From Amborella trichopoda (lineage: Eukaryota > Streptophyta > Magnoliopsida > Amborellales > Amborellaceae): DNA of 64,000 bases. The notes beneath the pieces are model-generated. The model had not been told where the DNA came from, searched no databases, and saw nothing but the letters and a program-made list of their open reading frames with translations. Position numbers and translations under genes: made by a program. Shown here one piece after another: positions 10,370 to 21,536 of the stretch. The stretch spans positions 903,395 to 967,394 of the forward strand of contig NW_006496628.1 in the NCBI RefSeq assembly GCF_000471905.2. Direction: 5' to 3'. The first letter of the stretch is position 1. Every line of letters starts with the position of its first letter.

Positions 10370-12976
10370 TATTAGAAGGTATTTCAATATGCCACTCAAT
10401 AAAGGCCTCGTAAGTAGTGAAAATTCTGACAGTCTCAAAACAAACCCCGAACTGGTGAAGATCTTCATGAGACCTCTCAAGAGTCTTTTGCAAAGTTTCG
10501 TCGCATTCTGAAATGTCTAAAGAAGTGCAAACTGATAAACAGTTCCAGTAGAATCGGCCTCTAGCACCCTGAAACGGACCCTTATAACTATAGCTACATT
10601 TTTAGCATCTCAAATTAATGTGGGACCATCACCATTGGATCCAACACAGTTGAAAACCCCCAGGGGACAAGTTTCAGCTCAAACAGACATTCCCCGAAGA
10701 AGTTATCAGTGAAAGAGTGAAACAGGAGAAGCCGCACACTATTCCCATACGGCCACGCTGTAACACTACATTGAAGAGATAGTCACGACCAGTGACTTTC
10801 GACACTCATACCTCACTTATCTTAAGGTAGATCACACTCAAATTTGGTGAGCATGTTTGTCTAGTCAAGATAAGCGATTCGATATGTGGCATGCCCTGTG
10901 ACGATACTCGAGCGTGAAGAAAAGCTAGAGATAAGTTGCTGATCCATGAAGAAAGTGCAGGAAATTCAGCAGCGTCGTGCCTCGCTCGAGTGGCCAAATC
11001 ACGCCGCTCGCGTGCTTGATCAATGCAAGACCAATTCCATTGCGGGCGTAATGTCTCGGGCCATCTCGGACCGGACCCTGTACATGAATAACGGTCGGAT
11101 TCTGCACGAAGCCGACGAACATACTGCATATTTCGTCGCCAGAATCCTTGATTCCGGCCAAAATTCCAAACGTGCAAATATTCGTTCGGTCACAAAAACG
11201 AGTTGCATTTGGTGCCCTGTGATCATGCGGCATGCTCAGTGTGATCCAACGAAGAAAAAACAGAAAAACATCAAGGAGCGAACACATTATCGATCCAAAG
11301 TTTCAAGATCTACTCAAATTTTGAGTTACATGATCGTGCATCAAAAACACAATTTATGGCTCGAAGTTGATATCAAATTGATCGCCATGCCGAGCCTCAC
11401 AAGAAAAAAATCCTCTTACGATCAACTAGGCATCAGAACGACCCCGGATCAGCCATGCAAGATCACGTAAGTCTTAAGGCAACATAAGGACTGTTTTGGA
11501 ATTCCACAACTTGTTCGGAAGGGGCAAATATGTCATTTTGCACCCCATTTTCTAATTTCTTTTAATTCAGTTTAATCTTAATTTCCAGCAATTAGGGTTA
11601 CTTTTGATCATCCACCCATGGTTGGGGTACACTTCTATATATACATACCATCATTGTACGTAGAAAAAAGAGAAGAGACAGACACACACACAAGAGAGAG
11701 TTTTCACTTAATACAAGTTTCTCTTTTTTATCATTGTTGTCTCACGTTTGAGAGAGAGTGAGGTGAGAGAAACTTTTGACTGGTACCCCCAGGGTTGAGG
11801 TAAACCTTCTCTCTCTTCTTTTTCTTTTCTTCTTCTCTCTCTCTTCTCCCCTCTCTTCTCCCTCTTCTTCGTCTGAGTTCCTTGTAAAGATCGTGCACGA
11901 CAGGGGCAGTGCCGTGCATGCCTCTCCCTTGGTCTCATGGGTTTTGCATTGTGATGGAAGCGCCATGCACGAGTCCCCCTCCCCTTCTCTTCGCCTATCT
12001 CTTTCTTCCAGTGACTTCCATAGATGGCGCTGTCTATTGCTGCCCACAGACATAGCTATGATGTCTCGGCGAAGAACCCAGACGGTGAAGTTTGTTACCG
12101 CTTACATGGGGTCTTCCTCTACTGTGCGTCTAATGTAGACGGCGATACCATCGTCACCTGCTAGAGGCTCTGACAACACCCATCGTCGTCCGCAAGTTTC
12201 CTCCGTGTGTCCAGTGCCCATCACCGTTCTCCCTGCATCCCATGCCTCTTGTCATGCAACCTAAGAGAAACCATCGACGTGTGCCTCATCAAGAGTCAGC
12301 GCCGTCCATAAGGGATGTGTCGTCTCCTTGCGTTGTCAATAGCGATGCCTATTGACGTCCGAACTTCTCTTCTCTTTACCGTCTCGCCCTCTTCTCTTCA
12401 TCCCTTTCTCTTCTCACTTTACTGAGGATAGACTTAGCTTAGCATCGCCGTGCCGACCTTGGATTCGAGTAGTATTGCCGCTGTGCTGGTCCTGAAAACC
12501 ATGCCCGTCTTGCTACCACTCCGAGTCGATAATTTCTGGTTCTCATGCTAGTCTCACCCCTACATCAAGCTCTCTTCTCTTTTCTGTCTTTCACTGAGCC
12601 TTGCACTTCATCGCCTTTTCATGTGAACGTGCATTGCCCTAAGACAAGGGTGGGTCCCTTCGACCAAATTGTCTTACAAATTAACCACAGAAGTGTTGTG
12701 TAGAAAAACAAGAGGATTACAGGTCAAGGGAGGCGATTCTGAACCAGCTCAAGTAGCTGGGGGGACTTTTTTCTGGATCTAAGAGGGCGACCACGGGAGC
12801 CAGCCCTAGTAAGTCCTGAACCCACCTAAAATTCCTCTCTCATTGGCTGGTATACCTACCCTTGCCCTTGAGCAAGGTTCCGAGAGAGTGATCTCAAATC
12901 CTGGGTTCACCAGAAATCAAAGACACGTGCGACTAGATCACCTAGATCTAGAGGGTGAGATCGAGGCACCTAACCA
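10370..12976 (+). mobile_element. LTR B2, complete-looking Tat-like LTR
   Basis: This is the most complete copy in the first third of the window, about 2.6 kb. It has the U3 block, TATA box at 11,636, pyrimidine tract near 11,805-11,880, GC-rich R/U5 sequence and the conserved U5 block. It ends CACCTAACCA and is followed by two bases and a primer-binding site, then a leader and gag. It is therefore the 5' LTR of element B. Open frames inside it (for example 10,946-11,470) have no recognisable product and are not conserved in the other LTRs. Confidence 0.7.
11636..11643 (+). promoter_or_regulatory. LTR B2 TATA box
   Basis: TATATATA follows GTTGGGGTACACTTC. It should set the start of the sense transcript of element B about 30 bases downstream. 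Confidence 0.65.
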
Positions 12977-14295
12977 GCTTGGTGACTCCACTGAGGACTT
13001 AGTACCCCTCCGTTGGTTCGCTCTTGTTTGACCAATTTCCTTTCTACTTTCTGCACCTATTTCTATGGCACCTAGATTGTTCAACCCGTTCATCCGGGTT
13101 GGGGACTTTTTTATCGTTGAACTCATGACTGTCCCAGGGAAGCGAGTCGCTCAAGCCAGCTTCCCTACTCTTGTTTTGATTTAAGACTCAGGATCCGGCA
13201 CTCAGGTTCTCACCTGGATCGATGCTAGAGGGGCCTTAAAGGTCCCTGCCTCCCCACTTTCTCGCCCTGGTGGACTCTCCACCAAGGCCCCTTGCATGGG
13301 TAGCAATCATGCTGTCGCACACCCTGCTACTGGAAAATCTTCTGCCAGTCATACTGCTGTGGTATGCCGGAAGGCTGGCCCATCCATCCCTGCGAAAGGC
13401 AAGGAAACTGTCGTCACTCTTGAGGTTCGCTGAAAGGCAACCCCCTGTGCTCCTTCACTACTTCGAGCCTCCACACCTGGAGGGTTGGTACACAGAGGCG
13501 GAGGTCCGAGGTCTTCACCCCTCGCACACACTCAAAGGCTCGTGGTCTATCCACTCGAGCGGCTCCTCGGGGAGACCCTCATGTTGCTTTGAGCTCGCAT
13601 CCAAGGCCAGGTCTTCTCAGGCCAAACCCTACATGTGCCATGCATTTGCATTCCATAGCTTGGGGCAGTGCTAGCTCTATGCAACTTCGAGCATAGGAGG
13701 GTCGACCATTTTGTGTTCCCTCTCGGCACACACAACTTCACCTTGTGAGAGACAAGCTCCCGCATCGTCCCTCACAAACACAAGCTCTTGGGACTCGGCC
13801 TCCTCAGGTCGAACCCAATGACTGAGCCCAGACTGATGCCCAAGTCGCCCGAACAGCTAACCTTAAAGGTGCACACGCCCATCGTTGCAGTTCCCTCTCG
13901 GATCTAGACTCAGGTGGAGTCACGAGCCATTTTCTTCCTTTGTCGCTACCCTGATGCCAGGTAAGCACCTCGAGCTATGATACTCAAAGGTCTTCCGTAA
14001 GAGTACCATCTTGAGCTAGCTCCGGGTCAACCGAACATTCAGGCCTCACAAAGGAATTTGGGGCAACAACTTGATACTAGACGTAGGCCTCCAACCTCCA
14101 AGACAAGAACCTAAGCATCCCTCCATCCTTGAGCACCACTCTCTGCTCCAGCTCATAGACTTGACCCTCGCCAATTAGAAGAAAATGGGGCAGTTTAAGT
14201 CTTAGGCTCGGTTTTGGAATAAGGTCCACAGCCGCCTCAGAATCTAGTAGAAACGAGGCCTCCAGATCCTGACCAGGGAAACCTCCAAGGCAGTC
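12977..14295 (+). other. Untranslated leader of element B
   Basis: The leader lies between the primer-binding site and the gag start codon and is about 1.3 kb, long as in Tat elements. It parallels leader A at 7,793-8,985. The only repeated hint of coding is a reading frame around 13,290-13,560 whose translation resembles the 8,063-8,323 frame of leader A (shared elements include KSxAxH, VCxKA and KGK). It carries a stop here. Whether this is a small upstream frame like ORF1 of Ogre elements or only conserved RNA cannot be told. Confidence 0.5.
12979..12996 (+). promoter_or_regulatory. Primer-binding site of element B
   Basis: TTGGTGACTCCACTGAGG starts two bases after the LTR terminus, the usual place for a tRNA primer-binding site. 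Tat-lineage elements often carry a GGCGACTCC-type site here. The tRNA was not identified because no tRNA set could be searched. A degraded copy lies at 7,794. Confidence 0.6.
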
Positions 14296-16009
14296 ATGGT
14301 CACCACCCCTGACGACCTCCTGCCTTGTAATCCTTTCTTTCCTCTTCAAACTCTAGAGCCTGAGCAACTCCAGGAATATTGTTCGATGATCACCATCCAG
14401 AAGTCATGGTCTCAAGACCGTCAAGAACTGGTTCTCACAAGATCGGCATACAAAGCCCGAGTCCATTTGGGGCAAGCTGAGTCCCTTTAGACTGACTTGC
14501 CACGCACGACTCGCCAGCCTCGACAGTTCGCTGCATCAGTTGACTTTGACCTCCTAGAAGAAATGATCAGTGTCATGGTGATCAATGACCCGAACAACGC
14601 TCAGGAGGAGCTGATGAACAAGTTTAAGGAAATGATGCAAGCCATCTTCGAAAAGATGGAGCGCTTAGAGGCCTCCAGGTCCCCTTCTTCGTCTGATTCC
14701 TCGACTGGTGATGACATAGCTCCTAGGCAGACTCCCCCTTCGGTCTCCCAAGACAACTCCTCTTCTCGTGGGATCTCCCAAACTGACATAGAGGCTATGG
14801 TGGCCCATAGCCTCAAGAACAAGGTCTCAGGCATGCAGGGGACGCCACTCTACTAAAAGCCATATCCGTCGTACATTGACCAGGTGTCATTTCCCTCGAA
14901 CTACCAAAGAGGAAAACTCCTCCTGTTCAATGGCATCACGTCTCCTCACCAGCATACGACCCACTTCCAAGAGGCCTGCTGGGAGACAGCATCCTCCTTC
15001 GCCAGTTCGTCGAGACTCTCGAAGGATCAGCCTTCCAGTGGTATGCTTAATTGCCGTCAAACTCGATGCACACTTAGTAAGAATTGGAGCATTTGTTCTA
15101 CCAACGTTTCTACGAAGTCCAAAGAACATGGAAACCATTGAGCTCCTCACCTTGATGAAAGACCCTGGTGAGTCAGTTGACAAGTTCATCACCCGATAAA
15201 GAGAGTTGGTGACCTTCCATGCCACTCCCATGACTGAGAAGGAAGCAATCCAGACCTGCATATGGAACATGCTTCCCGAGATCGCCCTACATGTCGAGGC
15301 ATCCAATCCACCCTCAATGTCATAGCTCATCTCTTAGGCAGTTCGAATCGTGGGATTGTTCAAGCACCACGACAGCCCTCGTCAGCAATCCTCAGGCTCA
15401 AATTCTTGCTCCAGCAGTTGAGGTAATCAAAAGGCAATGATCAGTGAGGTCATCAGCGTGACTGACACCAAAGGCGCGACTCTCAAAACTCTCGACCTCT
15501 TTAAAGAACTGACACGTCAGACCGGGGGCAAGCAGCAGTCCTACAATGCGGTCCCGTTTCTTAAAAACAGTAAGCGGAACGACTATTGGACCCAGCACCA
15601 GAATAAGGTTTACCCCTTTGACACGGAGTGGACCACTGCACTGCTCCAATTGCTGTTAGAACAGAACATGATCCAGTTGCCAGAGATCACCACTGTAGAG
15701 TCCCCGGGGCAGGAGTCGAATGAGAAGTACTGCACCTATCATAGGAGAGTAGCCCACCCCACTCACGACTATTACAAGCTCAACGACACTATGGAGGCCC
15801 TTATCAACAAGGGAAACATAAAGCTTGACGAGTTGAAAAAGGCATTCGGGGCAGCTGAGGCATTCCACATAGTCACGATCCAAGAGGACGATGGGGCACC
15901 CGCTATCCTTCGTGCATTTTTGTCTATAATGCTTGAAGAAGGGATTTCCACCCCAAAGCCGACAACACAGCCCTTATTCCTGCCTCCAAGGATCGAGAAC
16001 CTCTGGTGA
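14296..16009 (+). pseudogene. gag: gag of element B (degenerate)
   Basis: Gag is the structural protein that packages the element's RNA. The ATG at 14,296 is chosen because the second copy begins with a matching ATG at 42,185 (MVTTPDD against MVGAPSS). An acidic, serine-rich N-terminal part with a short helical segment (LMNKFKEMMQAIFEKMERLE) is followed by the core gag domain from about 14,876, recognisable by YPSYIDQVSFP and LPEIALHVEASN. A TAG at 14,488, a TAA near 14,854 and at least two frameshifts between 15,000 and 15,330 break it. The C-terminal part at 15,437-16,009 is open for 190 codons and contains KYCTYHRRVAHPTHDYY, a decayed zinc-knuckle-like motif. The better-preserved copy is at 42,741-43,223. 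Confidence 0.8.
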
Positions 16010-17419
16010 GCGTACCACCAGATACGAGGTCATGAAATAAGTGAGTGCACTGGCTTCCATATTATCTTAGCAGTAAAGGTGCAACAATGTCAAGAGGTTC
16101 AGGGCGACCCTGGTAAGACACCCTCAGGTCGCACTTCCGCCTGTGCAAGAAGACCCCCTGATGCAAGCCCAGCAAAATACTGAGCAAGACCCTCTGCAGG
16201 CCCTCTTTGAGGCAATGCTCTAGCAGGGTCTTGTCACCCCCAAGGCGGCCAGACAACCTAAGTGTCTTGCCTGGGGCACTAAAAGGCACTGGTGTCCCTA
16301 TCACCAAGTGTGGGGTCACAAACTCAAGTAGTGCACTGGGTTCAAGGCCATAGTCGTGGAGAAAGTCCAGCAAGGCCACATTGTCTGTGCAGTTCTCTCA
16401 GGACATGTCCAAGCCCTCTCTCCCAATCAAGAGGAAGCCCCGCTACAAGTCCCTCATGAGCATGCACTGGACCTTTCAGAGCCCTCGACCTCTTAGCTCT
16501 GAGAATTCTATCATGAGCGAAGTAGGCTCAAATCCCTGAAACATGAGGCAGTCTACCAAGCTAGGGCCACACACTAGCCTGATAGGGCTGTCCAAACACC
16601 CCCTCAGGGATCCCAAAGGAGACGGTAAGCAATTAGGTTAGCCCGCCGAAGGAATCATCTTCCTTAGCCACTAGGCTTCCGACCTTGCAGGACTTCATCC
16701 TAGGCATAGCTCGCCTCATTTTATTATCCAATCAGGCAGACGACCCTGAGATATCAATATCTTAGGAATCGGTCAAAATCGGTGACAACGTTAAAAACAC
16801 CCCACAACGGTCAAAGCCGAGGCATGACCTTAAATACCCCCTGCAAATATCCAATTCCAGCGACGACATAAAAAGCTGCCCGGAATGTTCTAACTCTTCT
16901 TCTCCTTCCCCCTCCTCTATTCCTTCTGCAGGTACCGCTCGACGATGCCCAGATTTTGACACTTTAAACAAAGAGTTCGGAGGCACCAACCTCAACATGT
17001 CGCAGCAAGAGCGCCTCAAAGAAATGCTGGCCCAGGCGACAGGATTCTCGACAGTAGCTGAGGCCCTGGCAGCCCAGGCCAAAGCCGAGTCAACCTCCTC
17101 TTCTAAGGAGGCCTCCCACATGGTGCAGATCTTGGAAGTACCAGCCAGCACGGGGCAAATGAATTTAATATCAAGAAAGAAGCTACAGCCCACACCTCAA
17201 AAGCTCATGGTCCTCAAATTTCATGATCCTTCATTTCTCCTTAAACCTAAACCTCAAACCTCTACATCCCTGGTACAAGCCCCTGCTACTTCCCCATTAG
17301 CCCAGACCGCACCGGCTAAGCAACAAAGTCAGCCAGTGTCACAAACCAGAACCCAACCAATGCCTATTCCTAAGCCTACCCTATCACTTACACTAGTGAC
17401 TGGATCAAGAACACAGAAG
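16010..17419 (+). pseudogene. gag C-terminus and gag-protease linker of element B
   Basis: A second knuckle-like motif, CPYHQVWGHKLK then a stop and C, lies at 16,293-16,340 with spacing CX2HX4HX4C instead of the usual CX2CX4HX4C. The linker is low in complexity and rich in serine and proline. A frame opens at 16,997 with MSQQERLKEMLAQA, and the same phrase follows LNKEFGGTSLT in the 23-kb copy. The stretch 16,293-17,130 is very similar to 22,916-23,800, so the two come from closely related elements. Many stops interrupt the region before 16,997. Confidence 0.65.
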
Positions 17420-17975
17420 ACCAATGAGGATAAAGTAAAGTATGATGTAATTGGGCACTTGAGAAAGCTTCTAGCCCTTTTAAGTATCTATGATGCTCTC
17501 CTGCTTTTTAGAGACTATCGTATGGGTCTGGTCCAAGCTCTTTCTAACCTAGAGGTGTATGAGACTTAGGTGGACCCTATTGAGGTTGACCCACCCATTC
17601 TAAGTGGGTACCTGTCAATCTCCTTTTTCGAAGATGACCTTCAGCTGGGAGGGAAATTCCACAATCGCCCCCTCTTCATGAATGGTGAACTGCATGCCTA
17701 CCCTCTCAAATGATTATGCTGGACGGAGGGTCTGCAGTTAACCTGATCCCAAGAAGGATTCTCACCCGACTGGGATTGCAATCTGACGACCTCACTCCTA
17801 CCCACATCATTGTGCAAGGGTTCAACTAGTCTGGAGAAAATCCAACTGGCACAGTGCGCCTTCGCCTCAAGATCAGTGATCTCAACGATTATGCTCATTT
17901 CCATGTAATCGACACCGATACCTCTTACAACATCCTTGGCTTCACGATTAGGGAGTGGTTCCTTCCACACTCCAC
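17420..17975 (+). pseudogene. pro: Retropepsin-type aspartic protease of element B
   Basis: The protease would cut the gag-pol polyprotein. The active-site stretch reads LDGGSAVNLIPRR near 17,712-17,750, the DGGS form common in plant gypsy elements, followed by LTRLGLQSDDL and, near the end, SYNILGFTIREWF, which matches the usual ILG-RxW end of the domain. A one-base loss just before the active site (17,705-17,715, compared with 45,630-45,650) shifts the frame. A stop near 17,567 and another near 17,827 add to the damage. Confidence 0.8.
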
Positions 17976-18967
17976 CAATGTTTCAAGTACAGCCGAGATG
18001 GAAGGCAACACATGGTCTATGCTGATAAAAGACTCTTCCCCATAGCTGAAACTCACTACGCCGATGCCAAGTACTATTTCACAGACCTTCCCGCATCAGA
18101 AAATCCAAAAGATGATGAGCAAAAGTCTGTGAGAGGGACAGGACCTTCATGTCATGACGACGTTGAGGATCTGAGAAGAATGGTCACAGATATGTTCAAA
18201 GAAAAGGAAAGATAAGGCAAGATCGTTCCTTTGACCCCCATTCACCCAAGTATACCTTGCCACCTCTCCAATGTCATGGTATCCTCTCCCGAAGACGAAG
18301 CTTCTCCCTCTACTTCTAATTCTCCAGAACAAAATGATGAGTCAGAAGTAGCCCCTGAGCCTGAGGAAGCCCTGGAGGTACACCTTCCAGTGCCAAGGGT
18401 CACCTATACATCAGACCAGCAAAAGGTCTGCATGTCCCGATCGCTCTTCTAGAGGCAGAACTGGCACACCAACCGCCATGTAAGGTGCTCCAAGTTCCAT
18501 CCTCCTTGAACAAGGAGATCACCAACAACTATAAGAAGGTCTTACACTTCTCCGGGGTTGTCGAGGAAGTACAGGCTAACAAGAGTCATCCCTCTGGTTC
18601 TCAGGAACAAGACCCCACGATAGAGTTGAGGAGCAAGGTGCGTAGCCTCCAGAATCAACTGAAGGTTATGCGCGTCGCTTCAAAGCACTTAAAGGAGTTT
18701 GTTCTTGAGACTATGACTGACGACGACTCCAAAAGCAATGTACCTCGAGTCGAAGCCAAAGCTCCCCCAAACTGGATCATTTACAATGAGCAAGCTCATC
18801 AAATCATGAGAACCATGAATTATGAGCCCCTCTCCAATCAAACACTCAGGGGTGAGGTAGCAATTGCTCCCCCATTCGAGGTCATTGAAGCCACATTAGG
18901 CTGCCACAAGATGAAGTAAGGAGTGGGCTATACTTTCTCGCCTCAAACCGTGAATGGGCTGAAGTAG
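17955..18967 (+). pseudogene. Post-protease region ending in a GLG-type motif, element B
   Basis: The region begins in the VPSTLHQCFKYSRDGRQ block that follows protease in Tat elements, runs through AETHYADAKYYFTDL and DVEDLRRMVTDMFKEKER, and ends with SKHLKEFVLETMTDDD, NYEPLSNQTL and CHKMK followed by a stop and GVGY. The 54,665-55,701 copy matches it in order and ends at the same place (CHRTKKGLGF). The function is unknown; the last motif may be a remnant of the G-patch-like segment seen before RT in Tat pol. No RT follows; an antisense region begins within about 50 bases. Internal stops and frame changes occur near 18,213 and 18,450. Confidence 0.65.
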
Positions 18968-19196
18968 TGAAATGAGAGAAATACACATGGAAGAGGAAAG
19001 AGCTATTTCATTAATCAATCAAGGATTGTTACAAACATGGATTTGAATACAAGGAATTATAAATAAAGATGTTAGCTCAATTTTCAAGACTAAGCCTATA
19101 ATAGTCATGTTGTATCCATTTGATCCCATTCTTCATAGCTGCCGCCTAGAGAAGAGCAAACTTTCTAACCAAAGCAGGATATTCTCCATGTACCAA

Positions 19197-20080
19197 CTAA
19201 GGTGAAAATGGGTCTCTTCCTACCTCACGGGCTACTGTAAGCAAGACTTGCAGATCATTGATGTTACGTTCAAGGATCATCAGGTCATCCTCATATTCAA
19301 AACATGCTATTTCTTTAAATATTGAAGGAATCTCTGAAGGCGAAATCTCAAAATATGAGTGAACGAACTGACACATGAACAAGTTGTTTTTAAGGTTACC
19401 CAAGTGTGCCATCCCGGAATCTGTTATAGTAAAAAACCTAGGGAAGAACCTAGGTAAAGGCTTGATAGAGGGATGTTTATAATAGAAGCTGATTCTTCTA
19501 ACATTAGAACTGCCCTAGCCTGCTGAGCTACTTCAGCCACTTTTTCTTTGAACAAGTCTACACAAGGGATACTAAAGCCTAAAAGGTTGTCTATCAGCCT
19601 TTCCACCAAAAGAGGGAACGTGACCAGCTCAAAGAAAGAAGCTCGACTAAAAAGTTGATAAGCAGCTCTAAGAAGATCATGTCCAATGTCTTCAGATACG
19701 TTACAGTGATTGAGCCTGATAACTTGTGCAGGGAAAGGAATCACAGCTTGTCATACGACAAAGCCTCCCCGAATATGCCAAACGAGGGGATAAACAACTT
19801 GCCCCGAAAAGGAAGTGACTACAAAAGCTGAGCCTATGATAAATTCCCTTCGAGCAGAAGGTGCATAGCTCCCTCTCAGGGTGGGAAGGGGAATCGCCTC
19901 ATTGCCCATTACTATCAAGTTGTACTCGCTCTCACTTCCAGAAAAGGGAGGTTGAGGACAGAGACGTGTTTCATTCTCAGCAATGAGAGGCTCCTCGTGC
20001 TAAATAATAGTGAGCTCCCTGTTGGAAGAAACCCGCATTTTGGAAGCTCTAGAGGCCTTGGCCTATCGCTGAGAAGACAT
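19197..20080 (-). pseudogene. Antisense gene relic of element B, product unknown
   Basis: On the minus strand a frame starts at ATG 20,080 (MSSQR, stop, AKASRASKMR) and stays largely readable to 19,197, with stops near 20,065, 19,999 and 19,750 and another at 19,424. The clearest parts are 19,744-19,424 (contains LLVERLIDNLLGF and DLFKEKVAEVAQQARAV) and 19,412-19,197. It is not recognisably similar to the antisense gene at 60,641-62,451. It lies in the slot between the sense reading frame and the 3' block where Tat elements keep an antisense extra gene. A TATA-like box on the same strand lies 874 bases upstream of the ATG. The 18,968-19,196 stretch is its probable 3' untranslated region. Confidence 0.5.
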
Positions 20081-20953
20081 TTATCGGAGGACCTTATTCA
20101 AATGTAGGACTGTTGCCATCTACCGTCAAGAGGGAATCACCGATTCGCCATCAACCAAGGACTATCGACGTCCCGCAAACCAAGGTGCATTAATGCCTTG
20201 CTCTAGCTGTCAGCACGTGCCGCACGTGCTCCATTGAAATTCGGACATGCTGCCTGACACTTGCGGTGTGGCCTGTCGCCGCACGTGCTAAGGGTGACCG
20301 TTTTACGTCCCACGACACCTCACCTCCTCGACCATTACGGTCCTGCAACCCTTTGGGTTCCCACCGGCACTTCCTCTTCGTTGGGAATTCACTCCTTCAG
20401 TTGGGAAAACCTTCCTTGCCTTCTACTTGTTACTGAAGTTAGCGAAAACCACTGAAAGTCCCCAGAAGACTTCCATGTGACCCTACGGATTGCCCTTCTC
20501 CCTGGTTTCCCACTTCAGCAGTTCACCAACGCTCACTAGAATTTTGCTAAGTTTTCAGTGAGCTCAATGCAGCCCCTTCTCCTTCTCCTCCATCAACCAA
20601 AGGATCGACAGAGCCCTCTGAACTCTATGTGAGCTCCCTTTCAGCAGCAGAACGACTGCAAGAGCATCCAAACCCCGGCAGGGTACCTCTGCAAATCTGG
20701 CCAAGGCTATGAGAAACCCTCTACCTTGCTCAGAAAGAGTCGGCACTTGTTGGAAAAGTGTTCACAATCATGCTGCAAAGCTTGGCTCCTCCTAAAATTC
20801 GTCAGAAAAACTCCTAAGGGCCTGTCTCTTCAAGTTTTGGCCGAGACGTACTCGCTAAAAAATCCTCACCGTAAGCTTTGGCTCTCTCTCTCTCTAAAAA
20901 GCCCTTCTACTATTTTACCCTTCGATAAAATAGTAAGGTGGGGTTTCTCCCCC
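20081..20953 (-). other. Leader of the antisense gene, element B
   Basis: This non-coding stretch separates the antisense TATA box from the antisense ATG. It is clearly homologous to 28,260-28,933 (shared text includes GGGAATTCACTCCTTC and GGATTGCCCTTCTCCCTGG) and more distantly to 34,000-34,740 and 62,900-63,370. Plus-strand frames through it are not conserved. Confidence 0.5.
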
Positions 20954-20962
20954 TTTTTATAT
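20954..20962 (-). promoter_or_regulatory. TATA-like box for the antisense transcript
   Basis: On the minus strand the sequence reads ATATAAAAAGGGGGAGAAAC. A related box occurs in the same context at 63,373-63,379 (TATATAAGGGG) and in weaker form at 28,934-28,943 and 34,738-34,748. The distance to the antisense ATG is 874 bases here and 922 bases at the 63-kb copy. Confidence 0.55.
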
Positions 20963-21536
20963 CCTATAGTACTACAAACTGCCTCCGACAAACACGGAAT
21001 GACGCTCCAGTCGCCAGCTCTTGATGGCGATAAGACCAGGCTGGGGCGGGCCAAGCCTGAGACCCGAAGCATCATCGCCACATGCTTCGTCAAGACTTAC
21101 GTCACGTGCCTCATCAGAAGGTAGTGCCGCGTTCCCCATCAAGAATTTTAATGAGCGCCTCGACCCGAGACTATCGCTGTGCATCTCGTCCAGAGATTAT
21201 GGCCGCGCGTCTCATCCAGGGGTCATCACCTCGCGTCGCATCAAGACTTTCATCAAGCTCTTTTCCTAGTGGACTATCACCATGTGCTTCGTCCAGGGGA
21301 TTATCACCGTGCATCTTGTCCAGGGGTTCATAACCGTGCATCTTGTCCAGAGATCATCGTAGCACAGAACGTCAACGGATACCGCTACATGCTTCACCAA
21401 AGGGCCTAACTTAATGTCATACGTATGTCGTGGCACTCCTCTTCATACCATTGTTCCTCATCCTCAGGAATTTCATGCTATGCACCACAATTTCACTCCT
21501 CAGAGAGCCCAGTCTCTGGTGACTGCTGGATGAGAC
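20963..21536 (+). repeat. Non-coding 3' block with ~31-bp repeats
   Basis: Repeats of the form GACTATCGCTGTGCATCTCGTCCAG run from about 21,165 to 21,360 in five to seven diverged units. The homologous block at 28,944-29,394 has about four units. Nothing else was seen in this stretch. Confidence 0.6.

Noticed and set aside
10946-11470. 174-codon frame in LTR B2
   Set aside because: The corresponding intervals of LTR A1, B1 and C have stops and shifts at different places, and no family is recognisable.
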